A DNA stretch of 48,650 nt from Bacteroidales bacterium (GTDB taxonomy: Bacteria > Bacteroidota > Bacteroidia > Bacteroidales > P3), in contig JAKSMP010000012.1 of assembly GCA_024400505.1 (NCBI GenBank), positions 1 to 48,650 on the forward strand. Reading direction: 5' to 3'. A program made the translations under genes and the position numbers. Within the stretch, counting starts at the first letter, position 1. Each line of letters opens with the position of its first letter. Below are positions 25,088 to 34,320 of the stretch, one piece after another. Under the pieces are notes generated by a model, which searched no databases, was not told the DNA's origin, and saw nothing but the letters and a program-made list of their open reading frames with translations.

Positions 25088-26395
25088 TTATTTCTTGCCA
25101 CCACCGCCGAAGTCGTCGTAGTCGATCATCTCGGCAGGTACGCCGAGGCTGTCAAGCATCTTGACGACAGCTGCGCTCATGGGTCCGGGTCCGCACATGT
25201 AGTATTCGATATCTTCGGGAGCGGGATGATCCTTCAGATAAGTGTCATACATAACATTGTGTACGAAACCTGCAGTGTAAGGCACACCTGCAGCATCGGC
25301 AGCAGGATCGGGACGGTCAAGAGCCAGGTGGAAATGGAAGTTGGGGAAATCCTTTTCAATCTGATGGAAATCGTCCAAATAGAACACCTCGTTCAAAGCA
25401 CGAGCACCATAGAAATAATGCATCTGGCGATCGGTGCACTTGAGGGTCTTGGCCATGTGCATAATCTGAGCACGGAGAGGAGCCATACCGGCACCACCAC
25501 CAACCCAAATCATCTCAGGCTTGTTGGGCATATCTTCGGGATGTTCCTTGATATGGAAGTCGCCATAAGGGCCGGACATGATAACCTTATCACCAGGTTT
25601 GAGCGAGAAGATGTAGCTGGATGCAATACCGGGATTGACAGGCATAAAGTTGTTGCCACCAGGCACATGCTGATCTCTTGGTTTGAAAGGAGGTGTAGCA
25701 ATACGTACTGTGAGCATGAAAACATCGCCCTCAGCAGGATAGTTGGCCATAGAGTAAGCACGAATGGTGGGTTCGGGGTTTACGCAACGGAGGTCGAACA
25801 TCTTGAATTGTTCCCAAGCGGGAAGATATTCAGGAGTGATGAGGTCCTTGTCGAAATCGCTATATTTGATGTCGAACTTAGGAATTTCAATCTGTGCGTA
25901 TGAACCGGGAGCAAAGTCCATGTGTTCGCCTTTGGGGAGTTTGACCTTAAACTCCTTGATGAAGGTGGCCACGTTGGTGTTGGAAACCACTTCGCACTCA
26001 TACTTCTTAATGCTAAGGATGCTAGAAGGAACAGCAATTTTCATATCCTCTTTGACCTTAACCTGGCAGCCCAAGCGCCAGTGATCTTGAATCTGCTTGC
26101 GAGTGAAGAAGCCAACCTCGGTGGGGAGGATAGAACCGCCACCTTCAAGCACGCGGCATTTGCACTGGCCACAAGAGCCTTTACCACCACATGCAGAGGG
26201 GAGGAAAATCTTTTGCTCGGAGAGGGTTGAAATGAGGGAGTTGCCAGTAGGCACTTCCAATTTCTTATCGTCGTTGATAGTGATAGTCACATTGCCAGAG
26301 GGCATGAGTTTGGCGCGAAGCACGAGCAGCAGGGCAACCAGAATCAGGATGACTACCAGGAATACGACCAATGCGGTAATTATAGTCTGTGTCAT
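25088..26395 (-). CDS. nqrF: Na+-translocating NADH:quinone reductase subunit F
   Basis: A 435-residue subunit where NADH is oxidised. Residues ~5-27 form the membrane anchor. The 2Fe-2S cluster uses Cys69, Cys75, Cys78 and Cys110 (SACGGKGSCGQC and WRLGC). FAD binding is at RAYSMANY, and NADH binding at WVGGGAGMAPLRAQI and YYMCGPGPM. It is the last gene of nqrABCDEF, 12 bp after nqrE. Electrons move from here through FAD and 2Fe-2S to the flavins in NqrC and NqrB. Confidence 0.96.
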   Translation of the reverse strand: MTQTIITALVVFLVVILILVALLLVLRAKLMPSGNVTITINDDKKLEVPTGNSLISTLSEQKIFLPSACGGKGSCGQCKCRVLEGGGSILPTEVGFFTRKQIQDHWRLGCQVKVKEDMKIAVPSSILSIKKYECEVVSNTNVATFIKEFKVKLPKGEHMDFAPGSYAQIEIPKFDIKYSDFDKDLITPEYLPAWEQFKMFDLRCVNPEPTIRAYSMANYPAEGDVFMLTVRIATPPFKPRDQHVPGGNNFMPVNPGIASSYIFSLKPGDKVIMSGPYGDFHIKEHPEDMPNKPEMIWVGGGAGMAPLRAQIMHMAKTLKCTDRQMHYFYGARALNEVFYLDDFHQIEKDFPNFHFHLALDRPDPAADAAGVPYTAGFVHNVMYDTYLKDHPAPEDIEYYMCGPGPMSAAVVKMLDSLGVPAEMIDYDDFGGGGKK

Positions 26396-26407
26396 TGCTA
26401 ATCGATA

Positions 26408-27022
26408 TTAAAGTTTGATACCCATAAAGCTCATGAAAGCCAAGCCCATGAGGCCAGTGATAATAAAAGTGATACCTACGCCCTTGAGTGCTGGGGGAAT
26501 GTGGCTGTAGCGGAGTTTCTCGCGAATAGCAGCAATACCAACAATGGCGATAAACCAGCCGATACCACTACCGAGAGAGAAGCTAACAACTTCACCAATA
26601 TTGGCGTAGTCGCGCTGCTGCATGAAGAGAGAACCACCCATCACGGCACAGTTAACTGCGATCAAAGGCAGGAAGATACCCAGCGAATTGTAAAGCGAGG
26701 GGCTGAATTTCTCAACCACCATTTCCACGATTTGCACGATTGCAGCAATTACGGCAATGAACATAATCAAAGAAAGGAAGGAGAGATCAACATTCTGGAA
26801 CTTTTCACCGAGCCAAACGAGTGCACCAGGCTGAAGGACATACTTGTTGAGCAGATAGTTTACAGGCACGGTGATCAGCAGCACAAAAGTAACTGCGATA
26901 CCGAGACCAGCAGAAGTTTTTACAGTCTTCGAGACGGCCAAATAGGAACACATGCCGAGGAAGAATGCGAAAATCATGTTGTCGATGAAGATCGACTTAA
27001 TAAATATATTGATATATTCCAT
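26408..27022 (-). CDS. nqrE: Na+-translocating NADH:quinone reductase subunit E
   Basis: A 204-residue integral membrane subunit with about six hydrophobic segments. [20 protein letters not shown] is typical of the start of NqrE/RnfA. A Cys near residue 25 ([10 protein letters not shown]) and another near residue 120 ([10 protein letters not shown]) match the pair that, with NqrD, holds an iron site in this family. Follows nqrD by 31 bp. Confidence 0.95.
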   Translation of the reverse strand: MEYINIFIKSIFIDNMIFAFFLGMCSYLAVSKTVKTSAGLGIAVTFVLLITVPVNYLLNKYVLQPGALVWLGEKFQNVDLSFLSLIMFIAVIAAIVQIVEMVVEKFSPSLYNSLGIFLPLIAVNCAVMGGSLFMQQRDYANIGEVVSFSLGSGIGWFIAIVGIAAIREKLRYSHIPPALKGVGITFIITGLMGLAFMSFMGIKL

Positions 27023-27053
27023 ATTATTTTCTGTTTTTCGGTATGTGAATTAT

Positions 27054-27674
27054 TTAGTCTTCTTGAAGATCTTTATCCTTGGTGCGCTGAATCCAGATGA
27101 TAACACCGACCAAAATCAGAGCCATGGGAGCCATGATGACGAGACCATTGTTCTCATATCCGATGTTGTAGAGACCCAGCTTCTCCATCACAGGATAGCC
27201 CCAAAGGGTACCGCTGCCGAAGAGTTCACGAACAAAGCCGAGAATAACCAGGATAACACCGTAGCCCAAGCCATTGCCAATACCATCCAAAAGGGATTCC
27301 ATTGGTTTGCGACTCATAGCGAAAGCCTCAAGGCGACCCATAACAATACAGTTGGTGATGATCAGGCCAACATACACAGAGAGCTGCTTGCTCACATCAT
27401 AGACGAAAGCCATCAGCACCTGATTGACCAAGATAACCAGTGCGGATACGACCACGAGCTGCACGATGATGCGGATACGTGGAGGTATCGTATTACGCAG
27501 ACAAGAAATAATCAAGTTGGCAAGAGCCACAACCACAGTGACGGAGAGAGCCATCACAAATGCGGGCTTCAGCTGTGCCGTTACGGCCAAACAGGAACAA
27601 ATACCCAGCACCTGCACGGTGATAGGGTTATTCTTGGCCAAAGGAGTAGTGAAAATTTTAGACATTTTACTCAT
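27054..27674 (-). CDS. nqrD: Na+-translocating NADH:quinone reductase subunit D
   Basis: A 206-residue membrane subunit with about six segments, homologous to NqrE. Family blocks are NPITVQVLGICSCLAVTAQ and TNCIVMGRLEAFAM, each carrying one Cys of the iron site shared with NqrE. The ATG at 27674 overlaps the end of nqrC by 8 bp; a second ATG at 27665 would leave 1 bp. Either way translation is coupled. Confidence 0.95.
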   Translation of the reverse strand: MSKMSKIFTTPLAKNNPITVQVLGICSCLAVTAQLKPAFVMALSVTVVVALANLIISCLRNTIPPRIRIIVQLVVVSALVILVNQVLMAFVYDVSKQLSVYVGLIITNCIVMGRLEAFAMSRKPMESLLDGIGNGLGYGVILVILGFVRELFGSGTLWGYPVMEKLGLYNIGYENNGLVIMAPMALILVGVIIWIQRTKDKDLQED

Positions 27675-28473
27675 GGTTTACCTCCTCTTCGTTTGCAGCC
27701 TCCTCTACAGCAGTATTCTCCTGAGGAGCAGCTGCTGCGCGGGTGGCGTCGATGAATTTCTGATAGCGCATCAGGTCGGTGGCAAGCATCTCGTTGACAC
27801 CATTCGAAGTCATGGTGCCACCAGTGATGGCATCAACCTCATGCATACCATTGGCATCAGCATTTTTCTTCACAGCAATGGAAATAACCTGTCCATTTTC
27901 GTCAAGAATCTGTTTGCCAATAAAAGGAGCCTGGAATTTCTCAGTGGTGATTTCTGCACCAAGGCCAGGAGTCTCGCTCTCATGGCTGAAAGTGACGCCA
28001 ATAACGGTATTGAGGTCCTCGTCGAGAGCGATATTGCTGAAAATAGCGCCCCAAAGACCATTACCCTGAGTAGGAATCACATAGCCCTTGCGGCCATCTT
28101 TGGTGAAGACATACACAGGGAATGCACCCTGAGCTCCAGATTTTTCGATATTCTGCTGTTCTTTGAGTTTGATTTCAAATGCGCGAACATCACCTTTTTC
28201 CATCTTGGACTCTTTTACATTCCACACGGAAAGGATAGAACCATCGGTGGCCACGGTGAGTTCTTGATCGAAATACTGCTGGTAGTTTACGGCAGCCTCA
28301 TCACGGGTCACATTGACATTGATGGCCTGAAGCAATACCTGCATTTTCTCATTGCGAATATTGTTGTCCTGACGTTCCTTGAGTCCCATAGCCACCACCG
28401 AAAGAATGACGGCTACTATAGCTACGAGGAGTGCGGAATAGAGGAAAATATACTTGTTGCTAAAGTTCTTCAT
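27667..28473 (-). CDS. nqrC: Na+-translocating NADH:quinone reductase subunit C
   Basis: A 268-residue subunit with one N-terminal membrane segment and a periplasmic FMN domain. The flavin is attached to a Thr in the motif (S/T)GAT(S/T); here it reads ITGGTMTS with Thr220, so Gly replaces the usual Ala. The acidic, alanine-rich C-terminus (APQENTAVEEAANEEEVNHE) is longer than in most members. It overlaps nqrB by 4 bp (ATGA). Confidence 0.93.
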   Translation of the reverse strand: MKNFSNKYIFLYSALLVAIVAVILSVVAMGLKERQDNNIRNEKMQVLLQAINVNVTRDEAAVNYQQYFDQELTVATDGSILSVWNVKESKMEKGDVRAFEIKLKEQQNIEKSGAQGAFPVYVFTKDGRKGYVIPTQGNGLWGAIFSNIALDEDLNTVIGVTFSHESETPGLGAEITTEKFQAPFIGKQILDENGQVISIAVKKNADANGMHEVDAITGGTMTSNGVNEMLATDLMRYQKFIDATRAAAAPQENTAVEEAANEEEVNHE

Positions 28474-29648
28474 GCCTTAACCTCCTTTCCTGCTTCAGCG
28501 CGACGCTGACGCATCTTAATGTTACGAGCAATAACGCAATGGTCGATGATGGGAGCGAAGCAGTTCATCAGCAGAATTGCAAGCATCATACCCTCGGGAT
28601 AAGCGGGGTTGAGGACACGCAGAAGTACTGCAAATGCACCAATCAGAAGACCATAAATCCACTTACCGCAGTTGGTCTGAGCAGAAGTAACAGGATCAGT
28701 AGCCATAAACACAGCACCGAAAGCGAATCCGCCCATAACGAAATGGTAGTAGAAGGGCAACTGCATATAAGCGTTGGCACCAATTGCATTGAACAACAAG
28801 CCCATTGCGCCACCGCCCACGAAGACGGCAAGCATGGTGCGCCAACTAGCGATACCGCTGATAAGCAGAATCAATGCGCCTAATGCGATGGCAATAAAGC
28901 TGGTTTCGCAGGTACATCCAGGAATGGTACCGATAACCATATCGAGAAGGGATGCCGAAGGATTGCCACCAGTGGCAAGCTCACCCATGGGGGTAGCGCC
29001 AGTGAGGGCATCGGAGCCCCAAAGGTCGTTAGCGATCCACACTTTGTCGCCAGACATGTGAGTAGGATAGCTGAAGAAAAGGAATGCACGAGCCACCAAA
29101 GCGGGGTTGAGGAAGTTCATGCCAGTGCCGCCGAACACCTCTTTGCCGATGATTACAGCAAAAGCAACGGCCAAAGCCAACTGCCAAAGAGGAGTGGTAA
29201 CAGGGACAATCATAGGGATGATGAAGCCCGAAACGAGATAACCCTCATACACCTCATGGCCACGAATCTGTGCAAAAGTGAACTCAATGCCAAGTCCCAC
29301 GATATAGCTAACCGCAATCATGGGTACCAGGCGCAAGAAACCAAACCAGAAGCAATACAAGAAGCTAAAGGCCTCGCCACCCTGTGCCATGAGAGCGCAG
29401 GAGGTTTGATAGCCCACATTCCACATGCCGAAAAGCAATGCGGGGATGAGCGCGATCACCACGGTGATCATAGCACGCTTCATATCAACTGCATCACGAA
29501 CATGTGCACCAGATTTAGTCACCTTGTTGGGAGTGAAAGCAAATGTTTCAAAGCCTCCGAAAGTAGCGGAGAGCCAAGGGAATTTGCCACCCTCGCTGAA
29601 AGTGGGTTTGATTTTATCAATAAAATTACGTAAGCCGTTCATTTGCAT
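28470..29648 (-). CDS. nqrB: Na+-translocating NADH:quinone reductase subunit B
   Basis: A 392-residue membrane subunit with about ten segments, thought to carry the Na+ path, riboflavin and a covalent FMN. The FMN site is the Thr in LTGATPMG, about residue 219. Other family blocks are FGGTGMNFLNPALVARAF and FMATDPVTSAQ. I take ATG 29648, which shares its A with the nqrA stop (TGATG); GTG 29651 and ATG 29642 are alternatives. Confidence 0.95.
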   Translation of the reverse strand: MQMNGLRNFIDKIKPTFSEGGKFPWLSATFGGFETFAFTPNKVTKSGAHVRDAVDMKRAMITVVIALIPALLFGMWNVGYQTSCALMAQGGEAFSFLYCFWFGFLRLVPMIAVSYIVGLGIEFTFAQIRGHEVYEGYLVSGFIIPMIVPVTTPLWQLALAVAFAVIIGKEVFGGTGMNFLNPALVARAFLFFSYPTHMSGDKVWIANDLWGSDALTGATPMGELATGGNPSASLLDMVIGTIPGCTCETSFIAIALGALILLISGIASWRTMLAVFVGGGAMGLLFNAIGANAYMQLPFYYHFVMGGFAFGAVFMATDPVTSAQTNCGKWIYGLLIGAFAVLLRVLNPAYPEGMMLAILLMNCFAPIIDHCVIARNIKMRQRRAEAGKEVKA

Positions 29649-29650
29649 CA

Positions 29651-31063
29651 CATAGCCTCCTTTCTTAAAGTCTCTAAGGCCTGACGAATCACAGGTTGAA
29701 TGTCAGTCTTGGAGGTGTCGATAAATTCACACAAAGCGAAATCTTCGGGTTCCACTTCATAGATACCCAAGTTCTCCTGCAATTCCATGTCACCAATGAT
29801 GCAGGCCTTGATGAGCTCGAGGGGATAAATGTCGAAGGGGAATACACGCTCGAAGTTACCAGCAAAGACATAAGGTCTTTCCTCGCCATGAGTGTTGGTG
29901 TCGAATTTGGGTTTCATGCAACTAGGCATCATGTCAAAGATGCTGTGCAAGCAACGGGGAATGAAACCACTGAGGAAAGTGCGAGAGAAGCTGTATTTGT
30001 CCAAACCAGGCATGAGCCAACCCATGAAGTCGTAGTAGTTGCCTTCAGGGATAATGGTGAGCAGACTGTCGTATCCACCCACAAAACTATCAGCAGCTAC
30101 CTGAGTTCCGGAGAGCACATTGCCGCTTATGATACGATTGCCGCAAAGAGAGGCTTCGCTAACCATATTGGGATAATCACAGCTAATAGCCTGTGCCTTG
30201 ACAATGGATTCAATGCAAGCACCGGCCATGATGCGGTAATAGTGAGGATCCTTGATTTTGGCACCAGCCACAGCGATGGTCTTTTCAGGACGATACTCAC
30301 CAGTCTTAACCAGATGGCCAAGAGTGGCAATATCTTGAGGATTCATGGTCCACACCACTTCACCCTTGTTGATGGGGCAGAGTTTGGCGATCTGTGTGCC
30401 CACATTACCTGCGGGATGAGGGCCGTTGACCACATGGAGTTCCATGTTGCTAATTTGGCTCTTCACCTGTTCAGCTTTGGCCAGGAGTTTTTGGCCATTG
30501 CGGAAGCAAACATGGAGTTTGCCCTGGGTGAGCGTTGCAAGTGCTTCAAGGCCTTTGGTGAAGTCATCTTCACGACCGGCGAGAGCAAAATCATAGCAAG
30601 GAGCAAGGGGTGCGCTATCAAAGCAGCTCACCACAATTGCCTTGGGAGCGTTGTCGGGGTTGGCAACAGTGCCGAAAGGACGTTGGCGGACCATCGTCCA
30701 AAGACCACACTGGAGCATCTGTTCCTTGAGGTCGGAGGGCATGGGGGCAGGAGCCTTCTCGCAAGCGTCGTCTTTTTCGACCACCACAGCCAAAAGAAGG
30801 CGTTTCTCTCCCCTCACCACAGCCTTTACTCGGCCAGCCACGGGTGAGCAAAAGCGAATGCGCTCATCTTTCTTATCGCAGAAAAGCACATCGCCAGCTG
30901 CCACGATGTCGCCCTCGGCCACCAACAAGCGGGGCACAAGACCCACATAGTCGGTAGGCTTGATGGCATAGGTGGCGATGTTGCGTGCATCAGTTGAGCG
31001 AAGCACGGCAGCGCCTTCCATGGGCAGATCAAGGCCTTTTTTTATATTAATTATATTTGCCAT
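29651..31063 (-). CDS. nqrA: Na+-translocating NADH:quinone reductase subunit A
   Basis: A protein of about 471 residues, peripheral and without membrane segments; it is related to RnfC and binds quinone near the cytoplasmic side. Blocks are the opening KKGLDLPMEGAA, the barrel-sandwich-like LLVAEGDIVAAGDVLFCDKK, and NVGTQIAKLCPINKGEVVW. The stop codon (29648-29650) is shared with the start of nqrB. It is the first gene of nqrABCDEF; a leader of ~120 bp separates it from aspA. In Prevotella, functional coupling of NQR to fumarate reductase has been described, from memory. Confidence 0.95.
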
Positions 31064-31110
31064 AGGGATTTGATAGTTGGTATTTTATGTTACTAAATCC
31101 AAGTCCCTGC

Positions 31111-31143
31111 AGAAGCTGCACCCTTGGACAGGATGCAGCTTCT
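31111..31143. terminator. Hairpin between aspA and nqrA
   Basis: AGAAGCTGCA (31111-31120) pairs with TGCAGCTTCT (31134-31143), a perfect 10-bp stem with a 13-nt loop, 40 bp after the aspA stop. The U-tract is weak, so partial read-through into nqrA is possible. Confidence 0.6.
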
Positions 31144-31183
31144 ACCAGAGACCTGGAATTCAGCTTAGATTATGCTCTATCGA

Positions 31184-32614
31184 TTAGTGGTTCAGAGGCA
31201 CACCTTCAACGAAGACGGGCTCGAGCATGTTTTCGGGCTGCATGATCTTCTCGTACTGTTCGGGGGTAAGGAAACCGTGTTCAAGAACGAGTTCCTTCAC
31301 GCCACGGCCGGTTTCGAGAGCTTCCTTAGCAACCTTGGTGCTCTGTTTGTAGCCGATATAGGGGTTGAGCATGGTAACGATACCGATGGAGTTCTCAACG
31401 AGCTCTTTGCAACGAGCTTCGTTAGCAACGATACCATCGATGCAACGGGTGCGGAGGGTGTCAACACCGTTCATCAGCAGGTGTACGCTCTCGAAGCAAG
31501 CGTAGGTCATAACGGGCTCCATAACGTTGAGCTCGAGCTGTGCATTGTCGCAACCCATAGCCACGCAAGTGTCATTGCCGATAACCTTGTAGTTGATCTG
31601 GTTCATAACCTCAGGGATAACGGGGTTAACCTTACCGGGCATGATGGAGGAACCGGGCTGCATCTCGGGGAGGTGGAGCTCAGCGAGACCGCAACGGGGA
31701 CCAGAACCCATGAGACGGAGGTCGTTGCAGATCTTGTTCAGACGGAGGCTGAAACGCTTCATAGCGCCGCTGTACTGCACGAGGCAAGCGGTGGAGCTAG
31801 TAGCTTCGATGAGGTTGCCAGCCAGCTTCACATTCCAACCGGTAACTTTGCGGAGAGCCTCGTCACAGAGCTTGCTGTAGCCGGGGAAAGCGCAGATACC
31901 AGTTCCGATAGCGGTAGCGCCCATGTTGTGGGTGAGGAATTCCTGAGCAGCGTGGTCGAGGTTTTCCATCTCAAGACGGATAGCAGCTGCGAAACCGCTG
32001 AAAGTCTGACCGAGAGTCATAGGAACTGCATCCTGGAGCTGGGTGCGACCCATCTTGATGATGTTCTTGAACTCTTCAGCTTTCTTCTCGAGGCTCTTAG
32101 CGAGCATATCGAGGTGACCCATGAACTCGAGGTGTTCGAGGTAGAGACCCATGTGGATAGCGCAAGGATAAGCGTCGTTGGTGGACTGGCTACCATTGAC
32201 GGTATCGTTGGGCATGCAACCCTTCAGGTATTCACCCTTCTGGTGGCCCATGTGCTCGAGAGCGATGTTAGCGATAACCTCGTTAGCGTTCATGTTGGTG
32301 GAAGTACCGGCACCACCCTGAATCATGTCAACGGGGAACTGGTCGATATATTTACCAGCGAGAATCTCATCGCAAGCGAACTGGATAGCTTCGCTCTGCT
32401 CTTTGGTGATCATGTTCACCTGACCATTAGCAATAGCTGCAGCTTTCTTAGTGTAAGCGAGACCCTTTACGAAGTTGGGGAAGTCGCTGAGTTTGCGGCC
32501 AGAGATAGGGAAGTTCTCAATTGCACGCTGAGTCTGTACACCATAATAAGCCTCTGCGGGAACTTGTTTTTCACCCAGCAGGTCGCTTTCAATGCGGAAT
32601 TTCTGTTCTGCCAT
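31184..32614 (-). CDS. aspA: Aspartate ammonia-lyase (aspartase)
   Basis: A 476-residue enzyme that converts aspartate to fumarate and ammonia. The family signature GSSIMPGKVNPVIPEV carries the catalytic Ser loop. Other blocks are GGAGTSTNMNANEVIAN, NGSQSTNDAYPCAIHMG and MGRTQLQDAVPMTLGQTF. Fumarase II is the closest alternative; the KCxVxSPGKVNPT-like and Asp-binding region favours aspartase. It lies directly upstream of nqr and frd, feeding fumarate to the reductase. Confidence 0.92.
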   Translation of the reverse strand: MAEQKFRIESDLLGEKQVPAEAYYGVQTQRAIENFPISGRKLSDFPNFVKGLAYTKKAAAIANGQVNMITKEQSEAIQFACDEILAGKYIDQFPVDMIQGGAGTSTNMNANEVIANIALEHMGHQKGEYLKGCMPNDTVNGSQSTNDAYPCAIHMGLYLEHLEFMGHLDMLAKSLEKKAEEFKNIIKMGRTQLQDAVPMTLGQTFSGFAAAIRLEMENLDHAAQEFLTHNMGATAIGTGICAFPGYSKLCDEALRKVTGWNVKLAGNLIEATSSTACLVQYSGAMKRFSLRLNKICNDLRLMGSGPRCGLAELHLPEMQPGSSIMPGKVNPVIPEVMNQINYKVIGNDTCVAMGCDNAQLELNVMEPVMTYACFESVHLLMNGVDTLRTRCIDGIVANEARCKELVENSIGIVTMLNPYIGYKQSTKVAKEALETGRGVKELVLEHGFLTPEQYEKIMQPENMLEPVFVEGVPLNH

Positions 32615-32732
32615 TGTAGTAGAATTTTTTATTTGTTAATAATTATTTTGTTATATTTTTGATACTATTTTTTTTGATGTATTGTCCTATTCTTCATATC
32701 ATTACCTATTACCCGAAAGGAACAATAATCAA

Positions 32733-32742
32733 TGCAAATATA
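32733..32742 (-). promoter_or_regulatory. -7 box of aspA
   Basis: The minus strand reads TATATTTGCA at 32733-32742, leaving a leader of about 110 nt before the ATG at 32614. No convincing -33 box was found, and no structured element was recognised in the leader. Confidence 0.5.
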
Positions 32743-33087
32743 AGATTATTTTTTGAATATTTTCTTCATTTTTTTCATATTTCTTCATCACGTTCCGCTT
32801 GGCAACTTGTATTCAACACATTACAATTGAAAACCAAGCGATATTTAACATTCTCACCACCCTAATCCCAGCCACTAGAAGCTTTTTTATTCGCAGATGA
32901 ATATTGCCCTCCGATTCGGTGTTGGAGGACCTTTTCTGGTTGCAGAATCCCTTGATTATGGTTGGCCAATCGTTGGACGTTCATTCACGCTTGCAAGAAG
33001 CTTCAATCCTCCTAAGGAGTTGCTTCGTTGCAGGAACGCTGAATATTCGATGCCTCATGGTTCTTTCTTCGCTCCAGATACCCTTTC

Positions 33088-33284
33088 AGCGAAGCCGAGC
33101 GAAGCCTGAGCGAAAGATGAGCGAAGAACCAGCGAAGCGGCAGCGAAGGAGCAGCGAAGCGGCAGCGAAGCGGCAACGAAGCGGCAACGAAGCGGCAACG
33201 AAGCGGTATCGAAGCGGCAGCGAAGCCACTTCGTTGCCCGAGCGAAGGAAGAGCGAAGCCACATGCAGCCGCCATCGAAGCCCA
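33088..33284 (+). repeat. Tandem array of ~18 units of 11 bp, consensus AGCGAAGCGGC
   Basis: From 33088 to 33284 almost every 11 bp begins a new unit of the form AGCGAAGCGGC, with variants AACGAAGCGGC and AGCGAAGCCAC. One unit (TTCGTTGCCCG) reads in reverse. As 11 is not a multiple of 3, each strand's frames stay open and give apparent peptides such as AASLPLRCRFA, which are by-products. The array stands in the 820-bp gap between aspA and the cupin. Elements on both sides (GCTTCGTTGC, CTTCGCTCC) carry the same core. Confidence 0.85.
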
Positions 33285-33433
33285 GTGGGTGAATGAACCA
33301 TGTTCATGCCATACAAATCTTTTTTTTGCAGGCGAATTAAAACTTTCAATAAATCTATACACTAAATATTGTCGAAGTACGTTACTTTTGGGAACAATCA
33401 TTTTCATCATTTCAAAGAAATTCAACACTCAGC

Positions 33434-33763
33434 ATGATTATCGACTTTAACACCCTTGAAGAAACCGCAATCCCTCATTTCAAAGGCGGAGAGAAAGAGA
33501 CTATGGCTCGAATGTATTTCGATGGCACCAACCGCATTATGAAAGGTCGCCTTTGCCCAGGCGCAAGTATTGGCCTGCACACTCACGATACGAACTGCGA
33601 GGTTATTTTTATCACAAAGGGACAAGGGCATGTGCTCTATGACGGCGACAAGCTACCCATTAGCGAAGGCATGGTTCACTACTGCCCCAAAGGCCACCAA
33701 CACAGCCTAATCAATGATTCAGATAACGATCTTGAATTCTCTGCAGTTGTAGCACAGCAATAG
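33434..33763 (+). CDS. Small cupin-domain protein
   Basis: A 109-residue single cupin barrel. The metal-binding motifs are GLHTHDTNCEVIFITKG (His and Glu of motif 1) and YCPKGHQHSLIND (His of motif 2), spaced as in cupin_2 proteins. Such proteins bind a divalent metal; their reactions vary, so the substrate cannot be assigned. ATG at 33434; a TACTTTTG box lies at 33383-33390. The next gene starts 75 bp after the stop. Confidence 0.88.
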   Translation: MIIDFNTLEETAIPHFKGGEKETMARMYFDGTNRIMKGRLCPGASIGLHTHDTNCEVIFITKGQGHVLYDGDKLPISEGMVHYCPKGHQHSLINDSDNDLEFSAVVAQQ

Positions 33764-33837
33764 AGCCACGATACAACCACGCTACCATTAATTATTGTGC
33801 ATCGCGACCTAGAAACAGTTCAAATTGTCAACAAATT

Positions 33838-34317
33838 ATGGAATCACTCCTTTCTCAAAGATTGGGCATCAAAGAGGTCAAAAGTTTGGCAAAAGCGATA
33901 TCGGCCGAGACTCTTTGGCATCTAATGCAGGAGCCTGATGATGTAGTAAGCCGTAATGCTGCATGGGTGATGACACACAAACCGGACCATGAAGTATCAT
34001 CCATACCCCAAAAGCCACTTATTGACTTGGCAATCTCCACCCCCAGCGAAGCACTAAGACGACTGTCGCTCGCCCTAATTCTTCGCCAACCTATACCAAA
34101 GGAGAATCTAAGAACTGATTTTCTCGACTTTTGCCTCCAACACATGGTATCGCTAGAAGAGCCCTGTGGGGTGCAAGCCCTTTGCATGAAACTAGCCCAC
34201 GAAATGTGCCAATTCTACCCCGAATTGTCGCAAGAGTTCAAGGCCACAATCAACATGATGCCTACTGAGCACTACAAACCCGGGGTAAAACACCTAATAA
34301 GCAAATACAAACAATAG
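33838..34317 (+). CDS. Hypothetical helical-repeat protein
   Basis: A 159-residue soluble protein with repeating amphipathic helices, including LWHLMQEPDDVVSRNAAWVM and ALRRLSLALILRQPIPKENL, a pattern like HEAT repeats. No signal peptide. The family appears in Bacteroidetes without a known role. The stop codon is 3 bp from the next start (34321), so it is likely co-transcribed with the nuclease lipoprotein gene. Confidence 0.65.
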   Translation: MESLLSQRLGIKEVKSLAKAISAETLWHLMQEPDDVVSRNAAWVMTHKPDHEVSSIPQKPLIDLAISTPSEALRRLSLALILRQPIPKENLRTDFLDFCLQHMVSLEEPCGVQALCMKLAHEMCQFYPELSQEFKATINMMPTEHYKPGVKHLISKYKQ

Positions 34318-34320
34318 TTC

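Noticed and set aside
33012..33428. Frame reading AASLPLRCRFA repeats as a protein
   Set aside because: An 11-bp repeat leaves all frames open; there is no promoter or plausible start, so the peptide is a by-product.
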